Source of the DNA: Streptomyces sp. 15-116A
Lineage (GTDB): Bacteria; Actinomycetota; Actinomycetes; Streptomycetales; Streptomycetaceae
Length of the DNA stretch: 64,000 nt
Assembly (NCBI RefSeq): GCF_025290915.1
Contig: NZ_JAOCQE010000006.1
Coordinates: 1 to 64,000 of the forward strand
Direction: 5' to 3'
Shown here: piece after piece, positions 49,003 to 58,226 of the stretch
How positions within the stretch are numbered: position 1 is the first letter of the stretch
Layout of the letters: each line of letters begins with the position of its first letter
Made by a program: the position numbers and the translations under genes
Notes under the pieces: generated by a model
Database searches by the model: none
What the model saw: only the letters and a program-made list of their open reading frames with translations
Told to the model about the DNA's origin: nothing

Positions 49003-49866
49003 ATGACGAACGGGGCGGGCGTGAATGATGAGCCGGCGGTGTGTGAGGGGGAGCGGGAGCCGGACCCGTCGGACAGTCTGCGGACGTTCGGCGCGGTCGT
49101 CCAGGCGCTCCGCGAGAACGCCGGCCTGAGCCGGGCGGAGTTCGCCGAGCGGGTGCGGTTCTCCAAGCACACTGTGGAGTCGGTGGAGTTGGGGCGGCGC
49201 ATGCCGGACGAGGCGTTCGTGGAGCGGGCGGAGGAGGCGACGGGGAACACGGGGGCGTTGCGGAAGTCGGCGCGGTTTCTTACGCGGGGGGAGGCGGGGT
49301 TGGCGGCTTGGTTTCGTAGGTGGGCTCGGCTGGAGCGCGTTGCGGTCAGCCTGTGCACGTATGAGTGCCGGTTGGTGCCGGGGTTGTTGCAGTCGGAGGG
49401 GTACGTACGGGCCCTGTGCGAGAACGAGATCCCACCTCTGTCGGATGACGCCCTGGAGACCACGGTGCAGGTACGCATGGAGCGTCAGCAACTGCTCCGC
49501 GAACGGCCCAACACGACGTTCGACTTCGTCATCGAAGAAGCTGTGTTCATGCGCCGCTTGGGAGGGACGGATGTCACCGCAGAGCAGCTCGACCTCATCC
49601 TTGAGCTCAGCTCGCTGCGCAACGTCACCGTCCAGGTCATGCCTGCGAACAGCGAGCAGCATGCGTGCCTTTCGGGGCCTGTACGACTGCTGGAGATGCC
49701 GGACGGCCGATGGCGAGCGTACTCCGAGGGCCAGGAGAACGGCCGCTTGATCGCTGATCCGAAAGAGGTCAGCCGCATCCACATGCGCTATGCAAGACTG
49801 CGCTCGCAGGCACTTTCCCCGAAGGACTCCATGAGCCTGCTGGTGCGGATCAGAGGAGCGCTATGA
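49003..49866 (+). CDS. WhiJ/AbaA-type HTH regulator with DUF5753
   Basis: A 287-residue protein with an N-terminal XRE HTH (VVQALRENAGLSRAEFAERV, then SKHTVESVELGRRMP) and a C-terminal DUF5753 domain containing CTYECRLVPGLLQSEGYVRA, a near-diagnostic motif, and FDFVIEEAVFMRRLGG. GGAGG lies nine bases before the ATG. It overlaps the DUF397 gene by four bases and diverges from an RsbW-like gene. This trio is repeated many times in Streptomyces genomes and several copies affect development or antibiotic production. Function of this copy is unknown. Confidence 0.92.
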   Translation: MTNGAGVNDEPAVCEGEREPDPSDSLRTFGAVVQALRENAGLSRAEFAERVRFSKHTVESVELGRRMPDEAFVERAEEATGNTGALRKSARFLTRGEAGLAAWFRRWARLERVAVSLCTYECRLVPGLLQSEGYVRALCENEIPPLSDDALETTVQVRMERQQLLRERPNTTFDFVIEEAVFMRRLGGTDVTAEQLDLILELSSLRNVTVQVMPANSEQHACLSGPVRLLEMPDGRWRAYSEGQENGRLIADPKEVSRIHMRYARLRSQALSPKDSMSLLVRIRGAL

Positions 49867-50048
49867 ACACGTCCGAACTCGATTGGTTCAAGTCCAGCTA
49901 CAGCAGCGCCCAGGGAGACGACTGTGTTGAGGTCGCTGTCACCGAAGGGGCGGTGCACGTACGCGATTCCAAGGACGTCACGCGCCCCGACTTCGCGGTC
50001 GGCCGGGACGGCTGGGCGCGGTTCGTGGGGTTCGCGGCGGGGGCCTGA
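49863..50048 (+). CDS. DUF397 small protein
   Basis: A 61-residue protein beginning TSELDWFKSSYSSAQGDDCVEVA and containing VHVRDSKDVTRPDF, the DUF397 signature. It overlaps the HTH/DUF5753 stop (ATGA). DUF397 proteins are thought to bind or modulate their cognate WhiJ-like repressor. Confidence 0.93.
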   Translation: MNTSELDWFKSSYSSAQGDDCVEVAVTEGAVHVRDSKDVTRPDFAVGRDGWARFVGFAAGA

Positions 50049-50102
50049 GCTGCGTAGTCCCGGCGGTCGCGTGCTGCGCGTCGGCCGCCGGGACGCAGGG
50101 GG

Positions 50103-51248
50103 TCAGCGGAGGTTGGGTCCGCCTGCCTCGACGATCTCATCGAGCACGCTGATCCCGTCCTCGGCGTCGTCCGCAAGGTCGGAGTCGTCGTCGACGACGA
50201 ACGATTCGAGCGTCGCTTCGTCGGCGAGATGCGGGTACTTGTCCAGGAGGAACCGCCGCCGGTACGCCATGTCGGCTGCGTCGACGATCCCCTCTAGCGT
50301 GCTCCAGTTGAGGGTGCTGCCGACGACGATCCCGAATGCGGGTACGGCCTTGCCGAGGCCCTTCTTGGTGAGCCGGAAGCCGAACGCCTTCGCGAACTGC
50401 TCGGCGACCTTGGTGACGACCGACTCGCTGAGTACGTCCCACGTCTTGCCGCGGAAGAGCGCCTGAGTGAGGCGCGAGAGGTCGGCCATCGCGGCGTTCT
50501 TGGCAGTGGCCGAACTCGCCGTCCCGACGTTGACGACGGACATCGCGAAGAGCTTCTCGGCAGGCTCTTCGGGGTCGTAGCCGTAGAACAGCGAGACATG
50601 GCCGACGGCGCGCGACGCGAGGGCGAGGACTGCAGCGGCGTCGGCGGTGAAGGCGCCCGCGATGGCACCTCCCGAAGGTGCCGCTGCGGCACCGGCGGAG
50701 GCGGCGATGGCGAGCTGGCCGCCGGAGATCGCGAGACCCGCACCGGCTCCCGAGAGCGCTGCTGCGGCCGGGTAGTACCAGCTTGCTCCCCGTCCACGCA
50801 CAGAGTCGATCTGCTCAAGGTCGAGGCGACGCAGGTCGGAGAGCGACTCGACGTCATGCCCGCGCTTCTGGTGGAGCGCCACCACCCGCTTGGGGGAGAG
50901 GCCCGCTCGTGAGACGCGTCCCACCGTCCGCCGTATGGACTGCGCGGCAGCACCGCTCCAGTCCGGCAGGGCTTCGGCGGCTTCGCGAGCCTTGGCACCG
51001 GCCTTCCGGGTGCCCTTGGCGACGAACTCCTGTCCCCGCGAGACCGCCGCCTGGGCCCGTGGGCGGTTCTCCAGTTGCTTCGCGGCACGCTTACCGAGTT
51101 TCGCGACGCCGTTGGCCACGTGCTCGCCGGCGTTACTCATCGCCCGTGACAGGGGGCGGCCCTTGAACTGCTGGATGCCGCGCCATGCTTCGAGCTCGTA
51201 GTCCGAGGGCAGCCGATCGGGCTGCTGCGGGTCACGCGGGTCGCTCAT
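50103..51248 (-). CDS. EcsC family protein
   Basis: A 381-residue protein. The N-terminal 130 residues are charged helices (SDYELEAWRGIQQFK, then lysine/arginine-rich segments). The central and C-terminal part is EcsC-like: a Gly/Ala-rich hydrophobic block near 160-215, LFAMSVVNVGTASS near 235, AFGFRLTKKGLGKAVPAFGIVVG near 290 and YRRRFLLDKYP near 335. EcsC proteins are membrane-associated with unknown biochemistry. The gene lies 32 bases downstream of the large methylase in the same direction, with AGGAG about ten bases before its ATG, so it is probably the last gene of the kinase-helicase operon. It could be a toxin-like or membrane effector of that system (inference). Confidence 0.8.
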   Translation of the reverse strand: MSDPRDPQQPDRLPSDYELEAWRGIQQFKGRPLSRAMSNAGEHVANGVAKLGKRAAKQLENRPRAQAAVSRGQEFVAKGTRKAGAKAREAAEALPDWSGAAAQSIRRTVGRVSRAGLSPKRVVALHQKRGHDVESLSDLRRLDLEQIDSVRGRGASWYYPAAAALSGAGAGLAISGGQLAIAASAGAAAAPSGGAIAGAFTADAAAVLALASRAVGHVSLFYGYDPEEPAEKLFAMSVVNVGTASSATAKNAAMADLSRLTQALFRGKTWDVLSESVVTKVAEQFAKAFGFRLTKKGLGKAVPAFGIVVGSTLNWSTLEGIVDAADMAYRRRFLLDKYPHLADEATLESFVVDDDSDLADDAEDGISVLDEIVEAGGPNLR

Positions 51249-51280
51249 GGTCCGTAGGACTCCTGTCTCTGGGCGAGCCG

Positions 51281-54200
51281 TCAGGCCGGGTGGCGGGGGC
51301 CGTGGCCCGGGGGCGGGGTCAGGGTAGAGGTGTAGTTCTCGCCGTCCACGAGCGGGTTCTCCAGAGTGAGCCCGGCGGCAGCCATGCGGTCGTACTCGGT
51401 GAGGATCAGCTCCTTTGTGCGGTACGTGCCGTATCTGTCTTCGTCCTTGTTCTTGACGATGCGGAACGTGTCCAAGATATAGGCGGCGTCTTCGCGGGTC
51501 ACACCGTAGAGGTGAAAGAAGAACGCATCAAGCTCGGCTCGGATAACCTCGCGTCGTTGGTCGTCCCAACAGAAGGGATTTGAGGAATCGCCGAGATCGT
51601 ATGCGAATGGCCTCAGTTCTTCGTTTATGTAGCACAGTTCGAGCGTTCTCGTCAGCGCGAACTGGGCGATGTCATCAACTGGGGCGATGATCGGGATCTG
51701 CCTCATGATCGTGACATTGAAGTGCTGGCCGGGTGTCTTTTGTTTGGCCATGAAGTCGTAGGCAAAGCTATTGATCACTGCCAATGCCCAGGCGTGAGCT
51801 TTGGCGCCACCTGGAACCGAGAAGCCGTTCAACGGCTGTATTGGAACGGTGCGTGGGACCACGGCTGCGATCGCAGTCCTTGAGTCAACCGCGCGCACAT
51901 AGTCGCGTACCACGGTAACCCACTCGGACGAATTCCCCTTACGTGCGAGGAATTCCTCGACGATCGCCAAGTCGCAATGATATTGGTGGACAGTCGGCTT
52001 GAGCTTATCGCCGGGGGATACATCGTTGATCGAGCTCCGTTCGTAGTCGGCGAAACGGGCGTCGAATTGGTGGATCATTTTCCCCTCGAAGAGGCCCATC
52101 GTGTTGGCCCCTGCGGTATTTTGATAATACTTTGAGAACCCCTCGGAGGTGAAGCCGACCCAAGGAGTTACGAGAAGCCCAGGTCTGCTATTCCGAGTGA
52201 GCAGCATCAGCAGATCAAAATCGCGGCGGGATACACAAATTGGGAGCTGTTTGGTGATCGGGTTGAGTACGCTGAGTCCGTCGAGAGGGAGTTGGTAGAT
52301 GCGGTTTGAGTCCTTTAGATCCTCTTCTGAGCGTAGATAAACTCCGAGGGTCAGGGACGTGGAGGCTTTCTCGACTTGCTCCCTCTGCAGTGTGAGCAGC
52401 GTGAACTTTGTCGAGCGGTGAACTGCAGGAAAGATGCCTTCACTGTTCTCGCAGTCGAGTAGGCCCCGTAGGATCCCTGACTCTCGAAGGTGCTCCCAGA
52501 AATCTTTCATTGGAACGTCTGTAAGAACGCTCGTTGTTACGATTACACCCGCCCAGCCGCCAAGGCGATTCAAATCAATGACCAGGGATGAGAAGAGCGC
52601 CTGGGTCTTAAGGCGTCCACGGGCAGTCAGTGGGTAGCGGCCACAATTAGACAAGAAATGCGTGAGTTCGGCGCGCCTTCTGAGTTCTCCGTAGTACTCG
52701 CTCCTCCACTCGGCGCCCGCATCCAATGCCTCGATGATCGCATTTTTCCGGGCGTTTGTTGTCTTGTGGGACAAGAGGTGTGGTGCGCGTTTAGTGAAGA
52801 ACTCCTCGTCGTCAAAAGCGATACGCTCCCAGGGAGGGTTCCCCATTACGCAGTCGAATCCTCCTGTCCAGCCCGTCGCAGGGTTTGCCTGGGACACCTC
52901 TGGGTCCGCCTCGGGAACGAAGAATACGTCGGGGAACTCCAGGTGCCAGTGGAAAAAAGCGTACTGATCTCTGAGGCGTTCGATCTCGTCGTGTGTTGAT
53001 TGCGGTAGTGTGCCGTCCGAAGGATCCTGAAGGATTTCGAAGACTTCCTGGGTTACTGCGAGTGGAGCCCCCGGATTCTTAGGCCACATGAACGCCGCGC
53101 ACCAGGCGTCTGCAACGCGGAGCGCGTGAATGTACTCGGCGGATTTCGACCAGTCATGGAAGGCGGCCTCTTGGCGGCGGACCTCGGCTAGAGTGTCCGC
53201 ATTGGCTGAAGTGATGCTACGCAAGCGGGACGCGAACGCGGTGTTGGCTACCTTGGATTCTGTGCCCAGCTCGAACAACCCGCGTTGGCCAGCGTGTTCG
53301 AGCCGGTTCTGCTTTTCAAGGGCCTTAGCATATTTCTTGTCATCACCCTCGATCGGCTTGAAAGCTTCGTCGGGGATTCCCGCCTTCAGTAGGGCAGGGG
53401 TCGCACCGATCAGGGCGTTGCCGTGCTTGATGTGCGCGTCCAGGAAGCTCAGCGGCTTGCCCGGCTCCAGTGCCTCCAGCCACAGGGACACCTTGGCCAG
53501 GTCCACGGCCATGGGGTTGAGGTCGACACCGTAGATGCACCGGGCGACGACCTCGTGCAACGCGTGACGCACGGCGTCCAGGGTGGGCTCGGGGTTGCGC
53601 TCTCGGACTGCGGCGACCCGCTTCGCGATGCGGCGGGCCGCCGCCACGAGGAAGTGTCCGGAGCCGCACGCGGGGTCGCAGACCGTCAGGGACAGCAGTT
53701 CGTTCACGATGGAGTTTGCCGGATCGGCTTCCCCTGACCGGGAGGCCGCTTCCTCGCCGCGTTTTACGGCGTCATCGATCACCGGGTCAAGGCTGGAGTT
53801 CAGCAGGCACTCGATGAGCGAGGACGGCGTGTAGTAGCTGCCCGTCGTCTTGCGGGTGTTGCCCGCCACCTCGACGAGCGCGAAGGTACGGTCGGCGGCG
53901 CTGTACTTCGGCTCCAGCTCCAGCAGGGACTCGTAAACCGACCCCAGCTCCTCCGCGTCGAGATGGCGGTAGTCAACCGTCCGCCAACGGCCCGAGCTGC
54001 CGTCCCGGACCAACGACAGGTGGCGTACGGCCGTCAGCAGCGCCTCGTTGGAGAGTTTCAAGCCGCGCAGCGGAGCGTCCGCTTCCGCGTCGTTGAACAG
54101 GCCGCCGAGGCCGGGCAGGCCCAGCTCAGGGCGGCCGTTCTCGTCACCGAGAGCCGTCAGGACGATGCGCAGTGCCTCGTACTGGTCACCGTGGGCCGTG

Positions 54201-55225
54201 CCGCGCCGCCTTCTGGCGTGTGCACGCAGCCGGGCCGACGAGAAGTACTTCTCGTAGCGTTCGCGCGCCTGCGGATCCGCGTTCGGCGAGAGCAGCGCGT
54301 CACGGTCCTCCGCAACGAAGACGAAGAGGAGCCGATAGACGAGACGGAGCAGGGCCGCTTGGAGAGCCTTCGGGTGGATGTTCTCTCGTAGGGCCGCGTT
54401 CTCCGGATGCCGCAGAAAGCCGGTGCCCAGCGCGGTGATCGCCTCCTGCACGCCCTTCCGTAGCTGGTCCAGCGCTCGCGTCCCCGACGCGATGGCCTCC
54501 GTGCGCCACTTCTCCAGCCAGCAAGCGGACGGCGCCGCCCCCTCCGCCACCTCGAACCGCGACACATGCAGCAGCCGGTACAGCAGCACGAACTCGCTGA
54601 ACAGCTCGCCGTCGAAGATCGCCTCAAGGTCGAACTCGACGTACGACGCCGTCGCCAGCGCGCTGGAGTCGCGGAGCAGCCGCACCTGGCGGCCGTTGGT
54701 GAGGACGCCCCACAGGTGTGCCTCCGTGCGGTTCAGGCACTCCTGGAGCATCGACTGGGGCGGCACCGTGCCCGCCCCGCCCGGGCGCTTGTCCAGCTCG
54801 CCGTTCCACGGCGTCTGGTGGATCAGGGCGTGCTGCCACTTGTGCGAGACCGGGAACTTCTTCTCCGCGTCCGAGTCCGCCGCGATCCCCGCCGGGCCGA
54901 CCGGCGTCAGCCGGCCGAAGCCGAGCTCGCGCCACAGCGGCGCCAGCCAGTCCGTGCCGGCGCGGCCGGTCGGGTCGGCCGACGGGACGCCCGTCTCCAC
55001 CGAACCCGGCAGGTGCTTGCGCAGGTCGCGCCAGAGCGGCTTCAAGTACTCCCAGCTGCGCTCCGCCTCGTCCCGTACCGAACGCGACGACGGCAGGCCG
55101 TAGTCCGCCGGCTTGGAACCCGGTACGTCCTTGCCCTCCGAGATGCGCAGCAGCATGTCGGCCGGGAGCAGGCCGCCGACGGTGTGGACGGCGGTGAACA
55201 CCTGGTTGCGGGTCGTGGCGGACAT
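51281..55225 (-). CDS. Large N6-adenine methylase (DrmMI/Eco57I-like)
   Basis: A 1,314-residue protein. Residues 1-480 include [19 protein letters not shown] and [12 protein letters not shown], seen in Eco57I/PglX-like enzymes. The methylase core has [15 protein letters not shown] near 470, [20 protein letters not shown] near 513 (AdoMet motif I), [20 protein letters not shown] near 575 and [15 protein letters not shown] near 795 (NPPW, motif IV). The rest is target recognition and C-terminal helices. The ATG overlaps the SNF2 stop by one base. Size, motifs and SNF2 neighbour match DrmMI of class 1 DISARM. About 51,400-53,350 (C-terminal half) is visibly poorer in G+C than the rest, suggesting replacement of the recognition region. 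I cannot tell whether it also carries nuclease activity. Confidence 0.85.
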   Translation of the reverse strand: MSATTRNQVFTAVHTVGGLLPADMLLRISEGKDVPGSKPADYGLPSSRSVRDEAERSWEYLKPLWRDLRKHLPGSVETGVPSADPTGRAGTDWLAPLWRELGFGRLTPVGPAGIAADSDAEKKFPVSHKWQHALIHQTPWNGELDKRPGGAGTVPPQSMLQECLNRTEAHLWGVLTNGRQVRLLRDSSALATASYVEFDLEAIFDGELFSEFVLLYRLLHVSRFEVAEGAAPSACWLEKWRTEAIASGTRALDQLRKGVQEAITALGTGFLRHPENAALRENIHPKALQAALLRLVYRLLFVFVAEDRDALLSPNADPQARERYEKYFSSARLRAHARRRRGTAHGDQYEALRIVLTALGDENGRPELGLPGLGGLFNDAEADAPLRGLKLSNEALLTAVRHLSLVRDGSSGRWRTVDYRHLDAEELGSVYESLLELEPKYSAADRTFALVEVAGNTRKTTGSYYTPSSLIECLLNSSLDPVIDDAVKRGEEAASRSGEADPANSIVNELLSLTVCDPACGSGHFLVAAARRIAKRVAAVRERNPEPTLDAVRHALHEVVARCIYGVDLNPMAVDLAKVSLWLEALEPGKPLSFLDAHIKHGNALIGATPALLKAGIPDEAFKPIEGDDKKYAKALEKQNRLEHAGQRGLFELGTESKVANTAFASRLRSITSANADTLAEVRRQEAAFHDWSKSAEYIHALRVADAWCAAFMWPKNPGAPLAVTQEVFEILQDPSDGTLPQSTHDEIERLRDQYAFFHWHLEFPDVFFVPEADPEVSQANPATGWTGGFDCVMGNPPWERIAFDDEEFFTKRAPHLLSHKTTNARKNAIIEALDAGAEWRSEYYGELRRRAELTHFLSNCGRYPLTARGRLKTQALFSSLVIDLNRLGGWAGVIVTTSVLTDVPMKDFWEHLRESGILRGLLDCENSEGIFPAVHRSTKFTLLTLQREQVEKASTSLTLGVYLRSEEDLKDSNRIYQLPLDGLSVLNPITKQLPICVSRRDFDLLMLLTRNSRPGLLVTPWVGFTSEGFSKYYQNTAGANTMGLFEGKMIHQFDARFADYERSSINDVSPGDKLKPTVHQYHCDLAIVEEFLARKGNSSEWVTVVRDYVRAVDSRTAIAAVVPRTVPIQPLNGFSVPGGAKAHAWALAVINSFAYDFMAKQKTPGQHFNVTIMRQIPIIAPVDDIAQFALTRTLELCYINEELRPFAYDLGDSSNPFCWDDQRREVIRAELDAFFFHLYGVTREDAAYILDTFRIVKNKDEDRYGTYRTKELILTEYDRMAAAGLTLENPLVDGENYTSTLTPPPGHGPRHPA
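51400..53350. other. Low-G+C segment inside the methylase gene
   Basis: Base composition drops sharply within one reading frame. For example 52,261-52,320 has 31 G/C of 60, while 54,721-54,780 in the same gene has 45 of 60. Codons ending in A or T become common. The edges are near 51,400 and 53,350 and coincide with the region after the AdoMet motif, where target recognition lies. Confidence 0.6.
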
Positions 55226-58185
55226 CAGGCGGACACTCCAGCGGAAGCAGAGGGAACAACAGCGGAATCAGAGGGGGAGGCGGGCAAGTAGACGTACACG
55301 CCCAGCACATCGGCCGGCTTCTGGGCCTTCACCGACAGACCCCGGACGATCTCGCCGGAGGCGGTCCGCACCCGGCGGTGCGACGCGTCCAGTTCCTCGG
55401 CCAGGTCGTCGCCGTACGACTCCAAATGCGGCGTCACGTCGTCCAGTTGGCTCAGGATGCGCGTCATCGTGCGCTCACCGAACGCCGCCGCCGTGTTCTC
55501 CGTCGCCTGCGCGTCCAGCAGCGCCACCGCACGCTCCGGCGGCAGCCACACCGCGTTTCTCGGCGCCCCCTCGAACGCCAGCAGCCGCGCGTCCTCCGCC
55601 ACCAGCTGCTTCTCGCCGTTCCGGGACGGCAGCGTCAGGTGGAAGCGGTAGCGGACCAGCAGGAGCGTCGTGCGCGTCGTCACCGCGTCCGTCGTCACCA
55701 CGCCGCATCGGCGCGCCGGGCGCGGCCCGTCCGCCTGGGTGTCCAGTGCCGCGTTCAGTACATGGGACGCCAGTGCGCCCACCACCGGGTCCGTACGGAC
55801 CAGCGCCGCCTCGCCCCGCGCCACCGCCGATGTCGTACGGAACGGGATCGGGCGGTCCCCCTCGACCGCGTCCGCGCCCACCACCGGCGCCAGCGCGTCC
55901 CGCAGGCCCGCCGGGGTGCCGCCGATCTGTGCCGTGAAGCCCTCACCGGAGTCGCGCAGCACCGCTCCCAGGGCGTTCAGGGACTCCCGTACGAACGTGT
56001 CGATCTCGCCCGCGCCGCCCAGCGCCTCCCGTACCGCCGCGACCTCGCGGGCCACCTCCTCCGGGTGGATCGAGCGCTGCGCGAAGCGCGACCGCGACGC
56101 CTTCTCCCGGTCCGCCGCCGAGTTCCAGTCCTTCTCCAGGTCCGCGAAGCTCTGCTGGAAGGCGTCCGATGCGAAGAGTGCTTCCTGCTCGCCCTGCCGG
56201 CCGCGCAGCAGCAGCCACTCCACGATCGCGTCCGTCACGCCCGTCGACATCTCGTCCGGCACCGACACCGAGATGCCCAGGTCCTTCTTGATCTGGCGGT
56301 GCTTCTTGATCAGCACCTCCAGCACCTTGCCGTCGATGCCGTTGTCCTCGCCGTACAGCGTGATGACGCGGACCTCATCGCGCTTCTGGCCGTAGCGGTC
56401 GACGCGGCCCTCGCGCTGGTCGTGGCGGGTGGGGTTCCAGGCCAGGTCGTAGTGGACGACGGCGTCGAAGTGGTGCTGGAGGTTCACGCCCTCCGACAGG
56501 CAGTCGGTGGCGATCAGCACCCGGCGCGCGGCGGCGTCCTCGCCGGCCTCCGCCGCCAGCTCCTCGATGCGCTCCACGCGCTGCTGCGGGGACAAGGTGC
56601 CCGTCACCGCCTTGACCACCGTCTTCGCGCCCAGCGGGCCGCGCTTCTTCGACTCCGGGTCGTTGCCCAGCTGCTCGGCCAGGTACTCGGCGGTCGGGAT
56701 GTAGCGGCAGAAGACGATCGGGTTGTGGCCGTCCGCCAGCAGGGCTTTGAGGTGCTTGATGAGCGCCTTCAGCTTCAGGTCCTGCGCCGGGCCCTCCAAC
56801 GCCGCCGCCCGCGCCGCCAGTTCGGCCAGGCGTGAGCCCGCGTTCTCGTCCGTCTCCGCGCCCGGGGCCACGTCCATGCCCTCCAACGCGTCACTGTCCG
56901 CCGAGTCGCTGGTCAGCGGGGCGCCCAGCCGGTCCGCCTCCTCCGCCGACGCGGCGACCGCAGCCGCCGACCTCGTGCGCAGCGTCTGCGCCGCCGCCCT
57001 CGGTGACGACACCATCGAGCGCAGCAGGGCGATCGCCGACCACCACGCGATACGGGCCTCGCGCCTGCCCTGGCCGCCCGCCTCCTCCACGCGCTCGCTC
57101 GCGTACGCGATCGCGTCGTCCAGCAAGGCCCGGTACTCCAGGGACAGCTTGTACGTCTCGTCCTTGAAGTAGCGGTCGGACGGGAACGCCGTACGCTCGG
57201 CGAGAGAGTCGTCCGCCAGACCGTCCTCCTTCGTGAGGTACTGCCGTACGTCCGCCCTCTTGCGCGCCACGAAATGCTGGGCGAGGAGCTTGCGGCCCGC
57301 CTCCGAGTCCAGGTCCACGTGCGCCAGGTCCGGCTTGACCAGGCCCAGCAGATTGCGGAACGCGGACTCCTTGCCGCTGTGCGGGGTCGCCGTCACCAGC
57401 AGCAGATGCCGGGTGGCGTCCTCGGCCACGCGGCGCAGCAGCTCGTAGCGCAGCTGGTTCTGCGTGCCCGCCTTCGTGTCGTCGGCGACCACGCAGGTGT
57501 GCGCCTCGTCGACGATCACCAGGTCGGGGCAGTGCCGTACGAAGTCGTCGCGGTGGCGGGTGGACTTGATGAAGTCCGTCGAGACGATCACGTGCGGGTA
57601 CTTGTCGAACAGCGACTGGCCCAGATCCAGGCCGCGCTCCAGCCGCGAGACCGTGGACGACAGGACCAGCTCCGCGTCGATGCCGAACTTGGTGCGCAGC
57701 TCCTGCTGCCACTGCTCCGCCAGCGCAGGGGAGCACAGCACCGCCAGGCCCGTCGCCTCGCCCTGCGCGAGCAGCTCGCTCGCGATCAGGCCCGCCTCGA
57801 TCGTCTTGCCGATACCGACGTCGTCGGAGATCAGCATGCGGACCGTCTTCTGGCGCAGGGCCATCAAGAGGGGGACCAGCTGGTAGGCGCGCGGCTCCAC
57901 CGCGATCCCGGCCAGCGAGCGGAACGGGCCCGCGCCCGAGCGGAAGCCGACGCGCAGCGCCGTGCGCAGCAGACCGGCCGCGCGCTGGTCGCCCAGGTCG
58001 CCGGGCTCCGGCGGGGCGAACTCGGCTCCCTTGACCTCCTCGAACGCCGGGAACACCGCGGCGATGTCGTCGTCCGAGCCGCCCAGCGGGCGCAGCACCA
58101 GCAGGTCCGGCTCGCTCTCGGGGAGCACGACCCACTCCCGGCCGCGCGCGGTGACCAGGGAGCCTGCGGAGTACGTGAGTGCCAT
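55225..58185 (-). CDS. SNF2-family helicase (DrmD-like)
   Basis: A 986-residue SF2 helicase of the SNF2/RapA type. Motif I LISDDVGIGKTIEAGLI is near residue 118, motif II LVIVDEAHTC near 222, LLLVTATPHSGKESAFRNLL near 255, and the C-terminal helicase lobe has NPIVFCRYIPTAEYLAEQL near 490, LIATDCLSEGVNLQHHFDAV near 555 and DQREGRVDRYGQKRDEV near 583 (motif VI). A long C-terminal extension follows. It overlaps the methylase start and lies 41 bases after the kinase-helicase gene, so all are co-transcribed. In class 1 DISARM the equivalent gene, drmD, sits beside drmMI as here. Translocation on DNA is expected; no nuclease motif is seen. Confidence 0.88.
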   Translation of the reverse strand: MALTYSAGSLVTARGREWVVLPESEPDLLVLRPLGGSDDDIAAVFPAFEEVKGAEFAPPEPGDLGDQRAAGLLRTALRVGFRSGAGPFRSLAGIAVEPRAYQLVPLLMALRQKTVRMLISDDVGIGKTIEAGLIASELLAQGEATGLAVLCSPALAEQWQQELRTKFGIDAELVLSSTVSRLERGLDLGQSLFDKYPHVIVSTDFIKSTRHRDDFVRHCPDLVIVDEAHTCVVADDTKAGTQNQLRYELLRRVAEDATRHLLLVTATPHSGKESAFRNLLGLVKPDLAHVDLDSEAGRKLLAQHFVARKRADVRQYLTKEDGLADDSLAERTAFPSDRYFKDETYKLSLEYRALLDDAIAYASERVEEAGGQGRREARIAWWSAIALLRSMVSSPRAAAQTLRTRSAAAVAASAEEADRLGAPLTSDSADSDALEGMDVAPGAETDENAGSRLAELAARAAALEGPAQDLKLKALIKHLKALLADGHNPIVFCRYIPTAEYLAEQLGNDPESKKRGPLGAKTVVKAVTGTLSPQQRVERIEELAAEAGEDAAARRVLIATDCLSEGVNLQHHFDAVVHYDLAWNPTRHDQREGRVDRYGQKRDEVRVITLYGEDNGIDGKVLEVLIKKHRQIKKDLGISVSVPDEMSTGVTDAIVEWLLLRGRQGEQEALFASDAFQQSFADLEKDWNSAADREKASRSRFAQRSIHPEEVAREVAAVREALGGAGEIDTFVRESLNALGAVLRDSGEGFTAQIGGTPAGLRDALAPVVGADAVEGDRPIPFRTTSAVARGEAALVRTDPVVGALASHVLNAALDTQADGPRPARRCGVVTTDAVTTRTTLLLVRYRFHLTLPSRNGEKQLVAEDARLLAFEGAPRNAVWLPPERAVALLDAQATENTAAAFGERTMTRILSQLDDVTPHLESYGDDLAEELDASHRRVRTASGEIVRGLSVKAQKPADVLGVYVYLPASPSDSAVVPSASAGVSA

Positions 58186-58226
58186 GTCAGTCGTCAGTTC
58201 CTCGTCAAGGCCGTGGGCGTGGGGGG

